The position numbers were made by a program, and so were the translations under genes. This document shows positions 6,632-14,939 of a stretch of 20,996 bases of DNA, in pieces. The notes under the pieces were generated by a model that saw nothing but the letters and a program-made list of their open reading frames with translations, searched no databases and was not told where the DNA came from. Positions within the stretch are counted from its first letter, which is position 1, and each line of letters opens with the position of its first letter. This DNA is from Bacillota bacterium. Its GTDB lineage: Bacteria > Bacillota > Clostridia > Lachnospirales > Lachnospiraceae. The stretch spans positions 1 through 20,996 of the forward strand of contig JAEZPG010000044.1 of assembly GCA_023413555.1 (NCBI GenBank). Reading direction: 5' to 3'.

Positions 6632-7837
6632 ATGATAAATATTAGTATTTTAGGATATGGTACAGTAGGCTCCGGTGTTGTGGAGGTACTGAACACAAAC
6701 CATGAAAGCATTGCGGTTAAGACAGGACAGCCAATTAATGTGAAATACATTTTAGATCTTAGAGATTTTCCAGATGATCCAATGGAGAAGAAAGTAGTTC
6801 ATGATTACCAGGTGATAGTAAATGATCCAGAAGTCGATATTGTGGTTGAGACTATGGGAGGGGTTCATCCTGCATATGAGTTTGTAAAACAGGCTTTGGA
6901 AGCTGGAAAGAGTGTATGCACATCCAATAAGGAGCTGGTAGCAAAGCATGGAGCTGAGTTATTGGAGTTAGCCAGGGAAAAAGACATTAATTTCTTATTT
7001 GAAGCAAGTGTTGGTGGCGGGATTCCTATTATCCGTCCTTTAAACCAATCACTTACAGCAGATGAAATTGAAGAAATTACTGGTATTTTAAACGGCACAA
7101 CGAATTATATTTTGACTAAGATGTCAGCGGAGGGCCAAGATTTTGAGACGGCTTTAGCGGATGCCCAGGAGAAAGGGTATGCAGAGCGTAATCCTGAGGC
7201 TGATGTAGAGGGATATGATGCCTGCCGTAAAATAGCAATTCTCTCTTCCTTAGCCTATGGAAGACAGGTAGATTATGAAGATATCTATACAGAGGGAATC
7301 ACAAAGATTACCAAGACTGACATGCTATATGCCAAAAAACTAGATGCTAGCATCAAGATTGTGGGTTCCAGTAGAAAAGATGGAGATAAGATTGTTGCCT
7401 TTGTAGCCCCTATGATGATTAATAGTGAGCATGCTTTGTATAATGTAAATGATGTATTCAATGGAATCTTTGTGAAAGGTAATGTACTAGGCGATACCAT
7501 GTTCTACGGAAAGGGAGCAGGTAAGCTTCCAACGGCAAGTGCAGTGGTAGCAGATGTTATTGATGCAGCAAAACATAAGGGAACTAATATTATGACAATC
7601 TGGAGTAAAGATAAACTTCAGTTGGAAAGTTTTGAAGATGCCAAGCATAGGTTTTTCGTCCGCTTTGCTGGGACAGAAACATCTAAAGCGATGGAGACAT
7701 TCCCTGCAGCTACCGTGGTAGATGCAGGAGTAGAAGGAGAATTTGGCCTTATTACGTCTTTAATGTCTGAAAAAGAATTTGAAGAAAAAGCACATTCTTT
7801 AAATCATATGTTAAGTAGAATACGTGTTGCATTTTAA
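6632..7837 (+). CDS. hom: Homoserine dehydrogenase
   Basis: A 401-residue enzyme that reduces aspartate semialdehyde to homoserine with NAD(P)H, the entry to threonine and methionine synthesis. The Rossmann loop GYGTVGSG is at residues 8-15. SNKELVAKHG follows near 100, and the family signature NGTTNYIL is at 154-161. The ADVEGYDACRK segment beyond that carries substrate-binding acids and a lysine. Residues about 340-401 form a C-terminal ACT-like domain, usual for single-function Hom and the site of threonine feedback (family knowledge). The gene starts four bases after pheB with AGGGAG at 6619-6624 in the pheB tail, a coupled arrangement. Length is slightly under the usual 425-435, but no motif is missing. 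Confidence 0.95.
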   Translation: MINISILGYGTVGSGVVEVLNTNHESIAVKTGQPINVKYILDLRDFPDDPMEKKVVHDYQVIVNDPEVDIVVETMGGVHPAYEFVKQALEAGKSVCTSNKELVAKHGAELLELAREKDINFLFEASVGGGIPIIRPLNQSLTADEIEEITGILNGTTNYILTKMSAEGQDFETALADAQEKGYAERNPEADVEGYDACRKIAILSSLAYGRQVDYEDIYTEGITKITKTDMLYAKKLDASIKIVGSSRKDGDKIVAFVAPMMINSEHALYNVNDVFNGIFVKGNVLGDTMFYGKGAGKLPTASAVVADVIDAAKHKGTNIMTIWSKDKLQLESFEDAKHRFFVRFAGTETSKAMETFPAATVVDAGVEGEFGLITSLMSEKEFEEKAHSLNHMLSRIRVAF

Positions 7838-7862
7838 CACGATGAAACAGGTGCTAATTCTA

Positions 7863-7899
7863 CAGCCTGCCAGAAGAGTATCTTCTGACAGGCTGCTTT
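7863..7899 (+). terminator. Strong hairpin between hom and apgM
   Basis: Arms CAGCCTG-C-CAGAAGA (7863-7877) and TCTTCTG-A-CAGGCTG (7881-7895) pair perfectly except for one C-A mismatch and close on a three-base loop. The T run after it is only three bases, so it may be a partial terminator or an mRNA-stabilising hairpin. No convincing promoter is seen between it and apgM, so some read-through is likely. Confidence 0.55.
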
Positions 7900-7953
7900 A
7901 TGGAAGAATAACGAATAGCTTGTTTAATGAATGTTTGAGAAAGAAGGAAGTAT

Positions 7954-9153
7954 ATGAAGTATGTAATTGTTTTAGGAGATGGAATGGCTGATGAACCCAT
8001 TGAAGCTCTGAACGGTAGTACTCCCCTTTATGCCGCTCACACTCCATGCATGGATGATATGGCAACAAAGTCAGAGATAGGATTAGTACATACTATTCCA
8101 GAGGGAATGCAACCTGGTAGCGATACTGCAAATCTGGCTGTATTAGGTTACTACCCAAGGAAGTATTACACAGGACGTTCTCCACTGGAAGCTTTAAGTA
8201 TCGGAGTTGACATGTTGCCAACTGACATTGCCTTGCGTTGTAATATTGTAACAGTCTCTGAAGAGGAGGACTACGAGCATAAGACCATAATTGATCATAG
8301 CTCTAGTGAAATCTCCACTGAGGACGCGTCCATTCTGTTGGATGCTGTAAAAAAAGAATTGGAAAATGACATATATAAATATTATGTTGGAACAAGTTAT
8401 CGTCATTTAACGATATGGAATTGTGGTAAAGTAGTTGATTTAACGCCACCACATGATATACTAGGTAAGGTGATAGGAGGTTATCTTCCAACAGAACCTG
8501 CATTAAAAGAAATGATGAAGAAGAGCTTTGAAATTTTAAATAATCATCCGCTTAACATAGATCGTGCCAAACATGGACTTAATAAGGCTAATTCTATCTG
8601 GTTCTGGGGGGCTGGAACAAGGCCTGCTTTAGATAATTTTTTTGAGAAGACCGGTAAGAAAGGTGCTATGATTTCTGCTGTTGATCTTTTAAAGGGAATT
8701 GCAGTTGGTGCAGGAATGAAAGTGATTCAAGTAGAGGGTGCCAATGGAACTCTTCACACCAATTATATAGGGAAAGCAAAAGCATCAGTTCGTGCATTGT
8801 TACAGGATGACTATGATTTTGTATATGTTCATGTAGAAGCTCCTGATGAAATGGGGCATCAAGGAAGCGTTGAGCGTAAGATACAGGCCATTGAGTATTT
8901 AGATGAACAGGTCATAAAAGTTATTAAAGAGGACATGGAACAGGCAAAAGCAGATTATCGTATGTTGGTATTACCAGATCACCCAACTCCAATTGCCTGC
9001 AGAACCCATACTTCTGATCCGGTCCCATATATGCTTTATGATAGTACAAAGCCACAAAAGAATATACAGTTATATAACGAAAAGGAAGCAGCAACAACAG
9101 GGAATGTATTTAAAGAGGGATATACTTTAATTGATTACCTGTTAGAGAAATAA
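7954..9153 (+). CDS. ApgM-family protein: phosphoglycerate mutase or proposed homoserine kinase
   Basis: A 399-residue protein of the archaeal-type cofactor-independent phosphoglycerate mutase family, part of the alkaline phosphatase superfamily. Metal and nucleophile positions are visible: Asp9 in GDGMAD, Ser56 in PGSDTAN, Asp298 and His302 in DEMGH, Asp342-His343 in PDHPTP, and His352 in RTHTSDP. Two functions are possible. One is 2-/3-phosphoglycerate interconversion. The other is the role proposed for a subgroup of this family (TIGR02535, 'proposed homoserine kinase') in genomes lacking thrB. The position between hom and lysC favours the second reading, by context only. The start at 7954 follows AAGGAAG. 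It was left without a symbol because apgM would imply the glycolytic role. Confidence 0.85.
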   Translation: MKYVIVLGDGMADEPIEALNGSTPLYAAHTPCMDDMATKSEIGLVHTIPEGMQPGSDTANLAVLGYYPRKYYTGRSPLEALSIGVDMLPTDIALRCNIVTVSEEEDYEHKTIIDHSSSEISTEDASILLDAVKKELENDIYKYYVGTSYRHLTIWNCGKVVDLTPPHDILGKVIGGYLPTEPALKEMMKKSFEILNNHPLNIDRAKHGLNKANSIWFWGAGTRPALDNFFEKTGKKGAMISAVDLLKGIAVGAGMKVIQVEGANGTLHTNYIGKAKASVRALLQDDYDFVYVHVEAPDEMGHQGSVERKIQAIEYLDEQVIKVIKEDMEQAKADYRMLVLPDHPTPIACRTHTSDPVPYMLYDSTKPQKNIQLYNEKEAATTGNVFKEGYTLIDYLLEK

Positions 9154-9183
9154 AACTATAATGTTGTGTGGTAGGAGGCAGCT

Positions 9184-10392
9184 ATGCTGATAGTAAAAAA
9201 ATTCGGTGGAACATCTGTAGCCGATAAAGAAAGAATTTATAATGTTGCCAGAAGATGTATTGAAGATTATCAAAAGGGCAATGATGTTGTCGTTGTATTA
9301 TCTGCAATGGGTAAGATGACAGATGTACTAATTGAACAAGCAAAAGATATCAATCCAAATCCTTCTAAAAGAGAGATGGATATGTTATTAACCACAGGGG
9401 AACAGACCTCCGTAGCGTTAATGGCAATGGCAATGAATAATTTGGGAGTACCTGCAGTATCACTGAATGCATTTCAGGTGACAATGAAAACTACAAGTGC
9501 TTATGGCAATGCTAGACTAAAGAGAATTGATTCAGAGCGAATCAGACATGAATTATCCAATCGTAAAATTGTTATTGTGACAGGCTTTCAGGGAATTAAC
9601 AAATATGATGATTATACGACACTTGGAAGAGGAGGCTCCGATACTACTGCAGTGGCTTTAGCCGCTTCATTAAATGCAGATGAGTGCGAGATCTACACTG
9701 ATGTAAATGGAGTATATACAGCAGATCCAAGAATTGTGAAGAATGCACGTAAACTGGATGCTATCACTTACGATGAGATGCTTGAGTTAGCAACTTTAGG
9801 AGCAGGGGTTTTGCATAATCGCTCGGTGGAAATGGCTAAGAAATATGGAGTTCAATTAGTGGTTCGTTCCAGTTTGAATTTTTCTGAAGGAACAGTTGTT
9901 AAGGAGGATGTTGAAATGGAAAAAATGCTTGTAAGTGGGGTAGCATGTGATAGAAACACAGCTAGAATTGCTGTAATTGGATTAGAGGATCAGCCAGGGG
10001 TAGCATTTAAACTATTCAATCATCTGGCTAGACATAACATTAATGTGGATATTATTTTACAATCTGTTGGAAGAGACGGTACTAAGGATATTAGCTTTAC
10101 TGTAGCAGAAGATGTTGTAGAGGAAGCAGTAGAGATTCTTACGAGACATAGACAAACAAGTTTAAAATGTGAAACTATTTCTATAGAGAAAAATGTGGCA
10201 AAAGTGTCTGTAGTTGGTGCAGGGATGATGTCCAATGCAGGAGTTGCTGCCAAAATGTTTGAAGCTTTATATGATGTAGGAGTAAATATTAAGATGATTT
10301 CTACTTCAGAGATTCGTGTTACAGTATTAATTAATGATAGTGATGTAGACAAAGCTATGAATTCTGTACATGATAAATTTGTAAACGACTAG
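9184..10392 (+). CDS. lysC: Aspartate kinase (aspartokinase), alpha subunit
   Basis: A 402-residue enzyme that phosphorylates aspartate, the first committed step to lysine, threonine, methionine and diaminopimelate. The N-terminal kinase domain shows KKFGGTSVAD (5-14), TTGEQTS, and GRGGSDTTAVALAASLNA starting near 148, followed by YTDVNGVYTADPRI. Residues about 260-402 hold two ACT domains, the feedback site for lysine and/or threonine. Length and layout match Bacillus-type monofunctional aspartokinases. The start at 9184 follows TAGGAGG, and the gene lies 30 bases after the ApgM-family gene, so they are probably co-transcribed. No lysine riboswitch precedes it. An internal ribosome-binding site is described separately. 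Confidence 0.95.
   Translation: MLIVKKFGGTSVADKERIYNVARRCIEDYQKGNDVVVVLSAMGKMTDVLIEQAKDINPNPSKREMDMLLTTGEQTSVALMAMAMNNLGVPAVSLNAFQVTMKTTSAYGNARLKRIDSERIRHELSNRKIVIVTGFQGINKYDDYTTLGRGGSDTTAVALAASLNADECEIYTDVNGVYTADPRIVKNARKLDAITYDEMLELATLGAGVLHNRSVEMAKKYGVQLVVRSSLNFSEGTVVKEDVEMEKMLVSGVACDRNTARIAVIGLEDQPGVAFKLFNHLARHNINVDIILQSVGRDGTKDISFTVAEDVVEEAVEILTRHRQTSLKCETISIEKNVAKVSVVGAGMMSNAGVAAKMFEALYDVGVNIKMISTSEIRVTVLINDSDVDKAMNSVHDKFVND
9916..10392 (+). CDS. lysC: Possible aspartokinase beta subunit from an internal start in lysC
   Basis: Inside lysC, AAGGAGG at 9901-9907 lies eight bases before an in-frame ATG at 9916 (Met245 of the full protein). Initiation there would give a 158-residue protein starting MEKMLVSGVACDRNTARIAV, made only of the two ACT domains. 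Bacillus subtilis lysC is known to make such a beta subunit of similar size from an in-phase internal start, forming an alpha2-beta2 enzyme. The ribosome-binding site is seen directly; its use is inferred. Confidence 0.6.
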   Translation: MEKMLVSGVACDRNTARIAVIGLEDQPGVAFKLFNHLARHNINVDIILQSVGRDGTKDISFTVAEDVVEEAVEILTRHRQTSLKCETISIEKNVAKVSVVGAGMMSNAGVAAKMFEALYDVGVNIKMISTSEIRVTVLINDSDVDKAMNSVHDKFVND

Positions 10393-10455
10393 GTAAATTT
10401 GAGAGTGCTCCGTGTTATGTTACTTATAACAGACTAGGGTACCGAAGAATAATTG

Positions 10456-10504
10456 AAAAGGACAGAAAAAGGCTTAGAAACACATGCCATTTTCTGTCCT
10501 TTTT
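10456..10504. terminator. Bidirectional terminator between lysC and the minus-strand gene
   Basis: Arms 10456-10473 and 10486-10503 pair through 14 consecutive bases, then an A-A mismatch, then GGC with GCC. A T run ends the hairpin on the + strand, and the matching A run at 10456-10459 (preceded by AATTG) serves the minus strand. It sits between two converging genes, which fits termination of both. Confidence 0.85.
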
Positions 10505-10571
10505 ACTGTCTTAGTTCTAATCATGTCCCTGTACTCCACCCCAGGAGTGGTTTAAGTTGTACAAGGAAATT

Positions 10572-11918
10572 CTAATGGAATAAGTCTGTAATTGGTATGG
10601 ATAGTTTGTTGTATACCATATTGCTGGTGTATTTTTCATAGTGATTCATATAGTCAACAATCTTTAGGTACGGAAGGTTAAAGATGGAGACTTGATAGTA
10701 TAGATTAAGCTGTATTGAATCCGTAGATAGTTTTGAGTTATCGACCTGAGAGTAGCTAAAGGCAAAATAACCCCTTAGAGTATCCCCTATGTTGGATATT
10801 TTTTGATTGGTGTAAGGATGGCCACTTTCATTGATGCTATTCTCTATAGACGAAATCTCGAAGGATGTATTACTGTCGGGATTGTTATAAAGAAAACAGC
10901 TGTTTAACTCGCATATATTTTGTAGATAGTTAGAGCTATATTCCAAGATCTGATATAATCGATTTTCAGGTTCTTTTAACCATTTATAATAGATTAAGAT
11001 ACGTTCCGAATTATAGAGCTTAATTCTATAGGTGGTGAATTTAATGGTTCCTCCGTTGGCATTTTTTGTATCAGTTTGAGAGGATAGGGAAATGGCAGTG
11101 GAAAGATATTGACACTCCCTTGGGCTCAAATCCTCTACAATATTTTTTTGCATACCCAGTGAAATAAGTTTTGATTTGGTATCTATAAATTCATGGTTGA
11201 TCCCAATATTGTTATCAGGAGATTGGGAAGCCAATAATGTGCTTTTGTTATTAAAGTAGATAGTTAAAGCAAGAATCAGTATATAACCGGTAATAAAGAG
11301 TATATGATGGTGAATGTGCTTGCTACTATAGGTAGCAAACTCTATATCCAAGTTAGAAGAGGTAAGGTCCTTTCCTACACGATGGAATACAAGAGCAACA
11401 TATAATACATTAAGTAAAAGAATGATAATAGCTATAAGCGCCCCTAGTATACCAAGTTGGATTGTGAGATAAGTGGATACTACATTGCATAAGTATAGCA
11501 AAATATATTTGGAAAAATGATGTTCATAGGATGTTAGGTTGGCGTCAATATACATAGAACCAAAACCTTTGTCCAGTTGAATAAATAGAAAAATGATGAT
11601 AACGGCACTAATGGTTATTTGTAGGTATGCAACATACAGATTTGAATTGATAGAGGTCCAATCCATAAGAAAATTGAACATCATCAACACAAACCGTGCA
11701 AAGGCTAAGTAATAAGCAATAAGAAAATCGTGGTTGTAATTTCTAATAAGATGGCAACCATATAACATAATAGAAGAGCCAACAATAGGAAATAAATATT
11801 CAAAAAAAAGAAAATCTATATTGAATAGGGAAAGCACAAAGCCATTGCCCAATAAGGATACCAATTCCATAAAGACTGGATTTTCACGATATTCAGATGT
11901 ATCAGAATATGGATTCAT
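10572..11918 (-). CDS. Unrecognised multi-pass membrane protein
   Basis: A 448-residue protein with about seven hydrophobic segments (near residues 17-36, 41-58, 65-85, 94-114, 137-155, 157-178 and 206-222), then a hydrophilic domain of about 225 residues. There is no signal peptide or enzymatic motif I can name. The soluble part contains DLSPREC and a strand-rich stretch around TTYRIKLYNSERILIYYKW. This loosely recalls membrane proteins of Firmicutes in which a conserved DLS-D/P-E-type motif precedes such a domain, but I cannot name the family. A histidine run HIHHH (201-205) precedes the last helix. It is the only minus-strand gene and is monocistronic. The ATG, with AGGA about ten bases upstream, and its own promoter support it as a real gene. 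Composition resembles the neighbours. Confidence 0.8.
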   Translation of the reverse strand: MNPYSDTSEYRENPVFMELVSLLGNGFVLSLFNIDFLFFEYLFPIVGSSIMLYGCHLIRNYNHDFLIAYYLAFARFVLMMFNFLMDWTSINSNLYVAYLQITISAVIIIFLFIQLDKGFGSMYIDANLTSYEHHFSKYILLYLCNVVSTYLTIQLGILGALIAIIILLLNVLYVALVFHRVGKDLTSSNLDIEFATYSSKHIHHHILFITGYILILALTIYFNNKSTLLASQSPDNNIGINHEFIDTKSKLISLGMQKNIVEDLSPRECQYLSTAISLSSQTDTKNANGGTIKFTTYRIKLYNSERILIYYKWLKEPENRLYQILEYSSNYLQNICELNSCFLYNNPDSNTSFEISSIENSINESGHPYTNQKISNIGDTLRGYFAFSYSQVDNSKLSTDSIQLNLYYQVSIFNLPYLKIVDYMNHYEKYTSNMVYNKLSIPITDLFH

Positions 11919-11953
11919 GTTATTTATTCCTCGTATTTCTATTAGATATTACC

Positions 11954-11981
11954 ATTATATAACATTCCTCGTAGATTTCAA
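11954..11981 (-). promoter_or_regulatory. Promoter of the minus-strand membrane protein gene
   Basis: Read on the minus strand, TTGAAA (11981-11976), a 16-base spacer, and a perfect TATAAT (11959-11954). It lies about 36 bases before the ATG. Confidence 0.7.
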
Positions 11982-12005
11982 GATTGGTTAATGCAATAGA
12001 AAACC

Positions 12006-12034
12006 TTGCGGGGCATTTCTAACTATAGTAAAAT
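12006..12034 (+). promoter_or_regulatory. Candidate promoter of tex
   Basis: TTGCGG at 12006-12011, a 17-base spacer, and TAAAAT at 12029-12034, about 33 bases before the tex ATG. The -35 is weak. It is back-to-back with the divergent promoter at 11954-11981. Confidence 0.45.
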
Positions 12035-12067
12035 AGCAAATAAGAAATAGTAGGAAGGTATTGGAAT

Positions 12068-14212
12068 ATGAATATTTTAAACCAGTTAAAAGATGAATTG
12101 GGTATTGAGTTTTGGCAAGTAGAAGCTACTGTGAAATTAATTGATGAAGGTAATACGATTCCCTTCATCGCTCGATACAGGAAGGAGCAGCATGGTTCTT
12201 TAAATGATGAGGTGCTCCGTAAACTTTATGAACGACTTCAGTATCTTCGTAATTTGGAGGATAAAAAAAGCCAGGTAATTGCCAGCATTGAAGAACAGGG
12301 TAAGATGACTGAGGAACTTAGGGCACAGATATTAAGTGCGGCTACTCAGGTTGTGGTGGATGATTTGTACCGGCCTTATCGTCCAAAAAGAAGAACCCGA
12401 GCTACCATTGCTAAGGAGAAGGGATTAGAAGGACTAGCTAATATACTAATGCTTCAAATGACTAGCAAATCTATGGAAGAAGAGGCGGCTGCCTATGTAA
12501 ATGAGGAGAAGGAAGTGGCAGATGCAGCTGTGGCTATTGCGGGAGCAATGGACATCGTAGCTGAAACTATTTCTGATGAAGCTAGGTATAGAAGTTATAT
12601 TCGAAACCTTACCATGAGGGAAGGGTCTATGAGCAGTACAGCCAAGGATCCAAAACAGCAATCAGTATATGAAATGTATTATGAGTTTGAGGAGAGACTG
12701 AACAAGTTAGCTGGCCATCGTATCCTTGCGATAAATCGTGGGGAAGCAGAGAAGATTTTGACGGTAAAGGTCAATGCTCCCGAGGATCGAATTCTCCAAT
12801 ATCTGGAGAAACAGATTATTTCACAGGACAACCCTAACACAACACCTTATCTTAAGAAAACCATAGAGGATTCCTATAAACGTCTGATTGCGCCAGCTAT
12901 TGAACGGGAGCTACGTTCTGATTTGACTGAGAAGGCAGAGGACAGCGCCATAGATGTATTTGGAAAAAACCTAGTGCAGTTGTTAATGCAGCCACCAATT
13001 AGTGGACATGTTGTCTTAGGCTGGGATCCTGCATTTCGTACAGGGTGTAAACTGGCGGTGGTAGATGCAACTGGAAAAGTACTGGATACTACGGTTGTTT
13101 ACCCTACTGAGCCACAGAATAGGGTGGACGAGACTAAGAAAATTGTAAAGAAATTAATTGAGAAATATAATATTAGTCTCATTTCAGTAGGCAATGGAAC
13201 AGCCTCCAGGGAATCTGAGATGATTATTGTAGATATGCTGAAAGAGATAAAGAAACCAGTGCAATATATTATTGTAAATGAAGCAGGTGCTTCTGTATAT
13301 TCTGCCAGTAAATTAGCTACTGAAGAATTCCCTCAATTTGATGTAGGACAACGTAGTGCGGCTAGCATTGCCAGAAGACTGCAAGATCCTTTGGCAGAAT
13401 TGGTAAAGATAGATCCAAAGTCCATTGGAGTTGGTCAGTATCAACATGATATGAACCAGAAGAAGTTATCGGATGCCTTAACAGGTGTAGTGGAAGGCTG
13501 TGTAAATAAGGTGGGCGTAGATCTGAATACAGCTAGTGCTTCTCTTTTAGAATATATTTCAGGAATTAGTAAAGTCATAGCTAAGAACATTGTGGCATAT
13601 CGAGAAGAGAATGGAAGGTTTTCTAATAGAGCAGAGTTACTTAAAGTCCCAAAACTCGGACCAAAAGCCTATGAACAATGTGCAGGATTTATGAGAATCC
13701 TAGGTGGAAGTAATCCTTTGGATGCTACCAGTGTTCACCCAGAGACATATGAAGCTGCTGAAACTTTACTAAAAACCTTGGGCTATACCAAACAAGACGT
13801 GGTCACTGCAGGTCTTGTTGGAATCAGTAGGAAGGTAAAGGATGTAAAAAAATTGGCCGATAATCTTGGAATAGGGGATATAACGCTGGTGGATATACTG
13901 AAGGAACTGGAGAAACCAGGAAGGGATCCAAGAGACGAGATGCCAAAGCCAATTCTTCGGACCGATGTGATGGACATGAAGGATCTAAAGGAAGGAATGA
14001 TTCTAAAAGGAACCGTTCGTAATGTAATTGATTTTGGTGCATTTGTGGATATCGGGGTTCATCAAGATGGATTGGTCCATATTTCCCAGCTTACAGACAA
14101 GAAGTTTGTTAAGCACCCTTTGGAAGTAGTCAGTGTAGGGGATATTGTAGAGGTTAAGGTTATGAGTGTAGATACATCCAAGAACAGGATTCAGTTAACC
14201 ATGAAATTATAG
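12068..14212 (+). CDS. tex: Tex-family RNA-binding transcription accessory protein
   Basis: A 714-residue Tex/YqgF-family protein, near the usual length (about 720-780). The order is: an N-terminal helical domain starting MNILNQLKDELGIEFWQVEA and including IPFIARYRKE; a YqgF/RuvC-like nuclease-fold domain from about residue 318 (GWDPAFRTGCKLAVVD); a helix-hairpin-helix region at about 482-520; and a C-terminal S1 RNA-binding domain at about 643-712 (GMILKGTVRNVIDFGAF). Tex binds nucleic acid and affects transcription and ribosome-related processes; its exact activity in Firmicutes is poorly defined. The start at 12068 follows GGAAGG at 12053-12058. It appears monocistronic, with a promoter before it and a terminator after. 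Confidence 0.95.
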   Translation: MNILNQLKDELGIEFWQVEATVKLIDEGNTIPFIARYRKEQHGSLNDEVLRKLYERLQYLRNLEDKKSQVIASIEEQGKMTEELRAQILSAATQVVVDDLYRPYRPKRRTRATIAKEKGLEGLANILMLQMTSKSMEEEAAAYVNEEKEVADAAVAIAGAMDIVAETISDEARYRSYIRNLTMREGSMSSTAKDPKQQSVYEMYYEFEERLNKLAGHRILAINRGEAEKILTVKVNAPEDRILQYLEKQIISQDNPNTTPYLKKTIEDSYKRLIAPAIERELRSDLTEKAEDSAIDVFGKNLVQLLMQPPISGHVVLGWDPAFRTGCKLAVVDATGKVLDTTVVYPTEPQNRVDETKKIVKKLIEKYNISLISVGNGTASRESEMIIVDMLKEIKKPVQYIIVNEAGASVYSASKLATEEFPQFDVGQRSAASIARRLQDPLAELVKIDPKSIGVGQYQHDMNQKKLSDALTGVVEGCVNKVGVDLNTASASLLEYISGISKVIAKNIVAYREENGRFSNRAELLKVPKLGPKAYEQCAGFMRILGGSNPLDATSVHPETYEAAETLLKTLGYTKQDVVTAGLVGISRKVKDVKKLADNLGIGDITLVDILKELEKPGRDPRDEMPKPILRTDVMDMKDLKEGMILKGTVRNVIDFGAFVDIGVHQDGLVHISQLTDKKFVKHPLEVVSVGDIVEVKVMSVDTSKNRIQLTMKL

Positions 14213-14219
14213 AATTAAG

Positions 14220-14262
14220 AAGGCGTTTAGATTTCTCGCGTATAGTAAATCGGCGCCTTTTT
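14220..14262 (+). terminator. Rho-independent terminator after tex
   Basis: AAGGCG (14220-14225) pairs with CGCCTT (14254-14259), with an inner GATTT/AAATC stem across a bulge, followed by a run of T. It begins seven bases after the tex stop. Confidence 0.75.
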
Positions 14263-14339
14263 CTTTTGTTTATAGTTCTCCTATTGTAAAAATACCTGAA
14301 AAATGGACATGCTACAAGGGGAGCTGTTTTTCCTTTTGG

Positions 14340-14367
14340 TTGCACTTTTAATGGAATCTGATATAAT
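14340..14367 (+). promoter_or_regulatory. Promoter of the ycxB-like / tsaE transcription unit
   Basis: TTGCAC at 14340-14345, a 16-base spacer, and a perfect TATAAT at 14362-14367, about 35 bases before the ATG at 14403. As no terminator follows until after rimI, it may drive the ycxB-like gene, tsaE, tsaB and rimI. Confidence 0.65.
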
Positions 14368-14402
14368 TGCTCTTAGAAAGTTGCATATTTTGGAGGTTAA
14401 TA

Positions 14403-14915
14403 ATGCAAGAAATAAAGATTTCTGTTTCGATGAAATTTTCCAATATGTATGATTTTTTGTTACATTATAACTATAAAGGTTTTGCAGGTATGATTGGTCC
14501 TGCATTTAGTATATTGGCTTTAGGAGCTTTGTGTATCTCCTATTCAGTTCTGAGCAAAGGACAGATTACACTTCTTGTTATTGCCTCCCTTCTTTTTACT
14601 GTAATCAATCCGCTTCTGATTATGCTAAAAGCAGCCAAACAAATTAAATTAAATCCAACCTTTCGTGATCCTCTTTTATATACCATGGATGAGGAAAAAA
14701 TAACTGTGTCACAGAATGAAAAAAGCTTACCTATGCCATGGAAGGATGTCATAGAAGTAATGGAAACAAGATGTAATATTACGGTATATCTATCTAAGGT
14801 ACGTGCGTTGGTTCTCCCAAAAGAGGATATTGGGAGTCAACTTCCAGAGGTAAAAGAATTGATTCGTCGTTCTGTACAACATGGAAAGGTGAGATTAAAG
14901 AAAGCAGAGAAGTAA
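14403..14915 (+). CDS. YcxB-like membrane protein
   Basis: A 170-residue protein with two hydrophobic helices (about residues 28-49 and 56-76), followed by a hydrophilic C-terminal domain. That domain contains YTMDEEKITVSQNEKS, then PWKDVIEVMET and LVLPKEDI. This pattern, a two-helix hairpin then a PH-like strand domain, is that of YcxB-family proteins, whose function is not established. The ATG at 14403 is chosen over an upstream one at 14367 because GGAGG at 14392-14396 lies six bases before it, and because the upstream ATG falls inside the -10 box. It lies 24 bases before tsaE and is likely co-transcribed. No signal of a specific role in tRNA modification is seen. Confidence 0.75.
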   Translation: MQEIKISVSMKFSNMYDFLLHYNYKGFAGMIGPAFSILALGALCISYSVLSKGQITLLVIASLLFTVINPLLIMLKAAKQIKLNPTFRDPLLYTMDEEKITVSQNEKSLPMPWKDVIEVMETRCNITVYLSKVRALVLPKEDIGSQLPEVKELIRRSVQHGKVRLKKAEK

Positions 14916-14939
14916 TAAAGGTTGCTAGGAGAAGGATAG

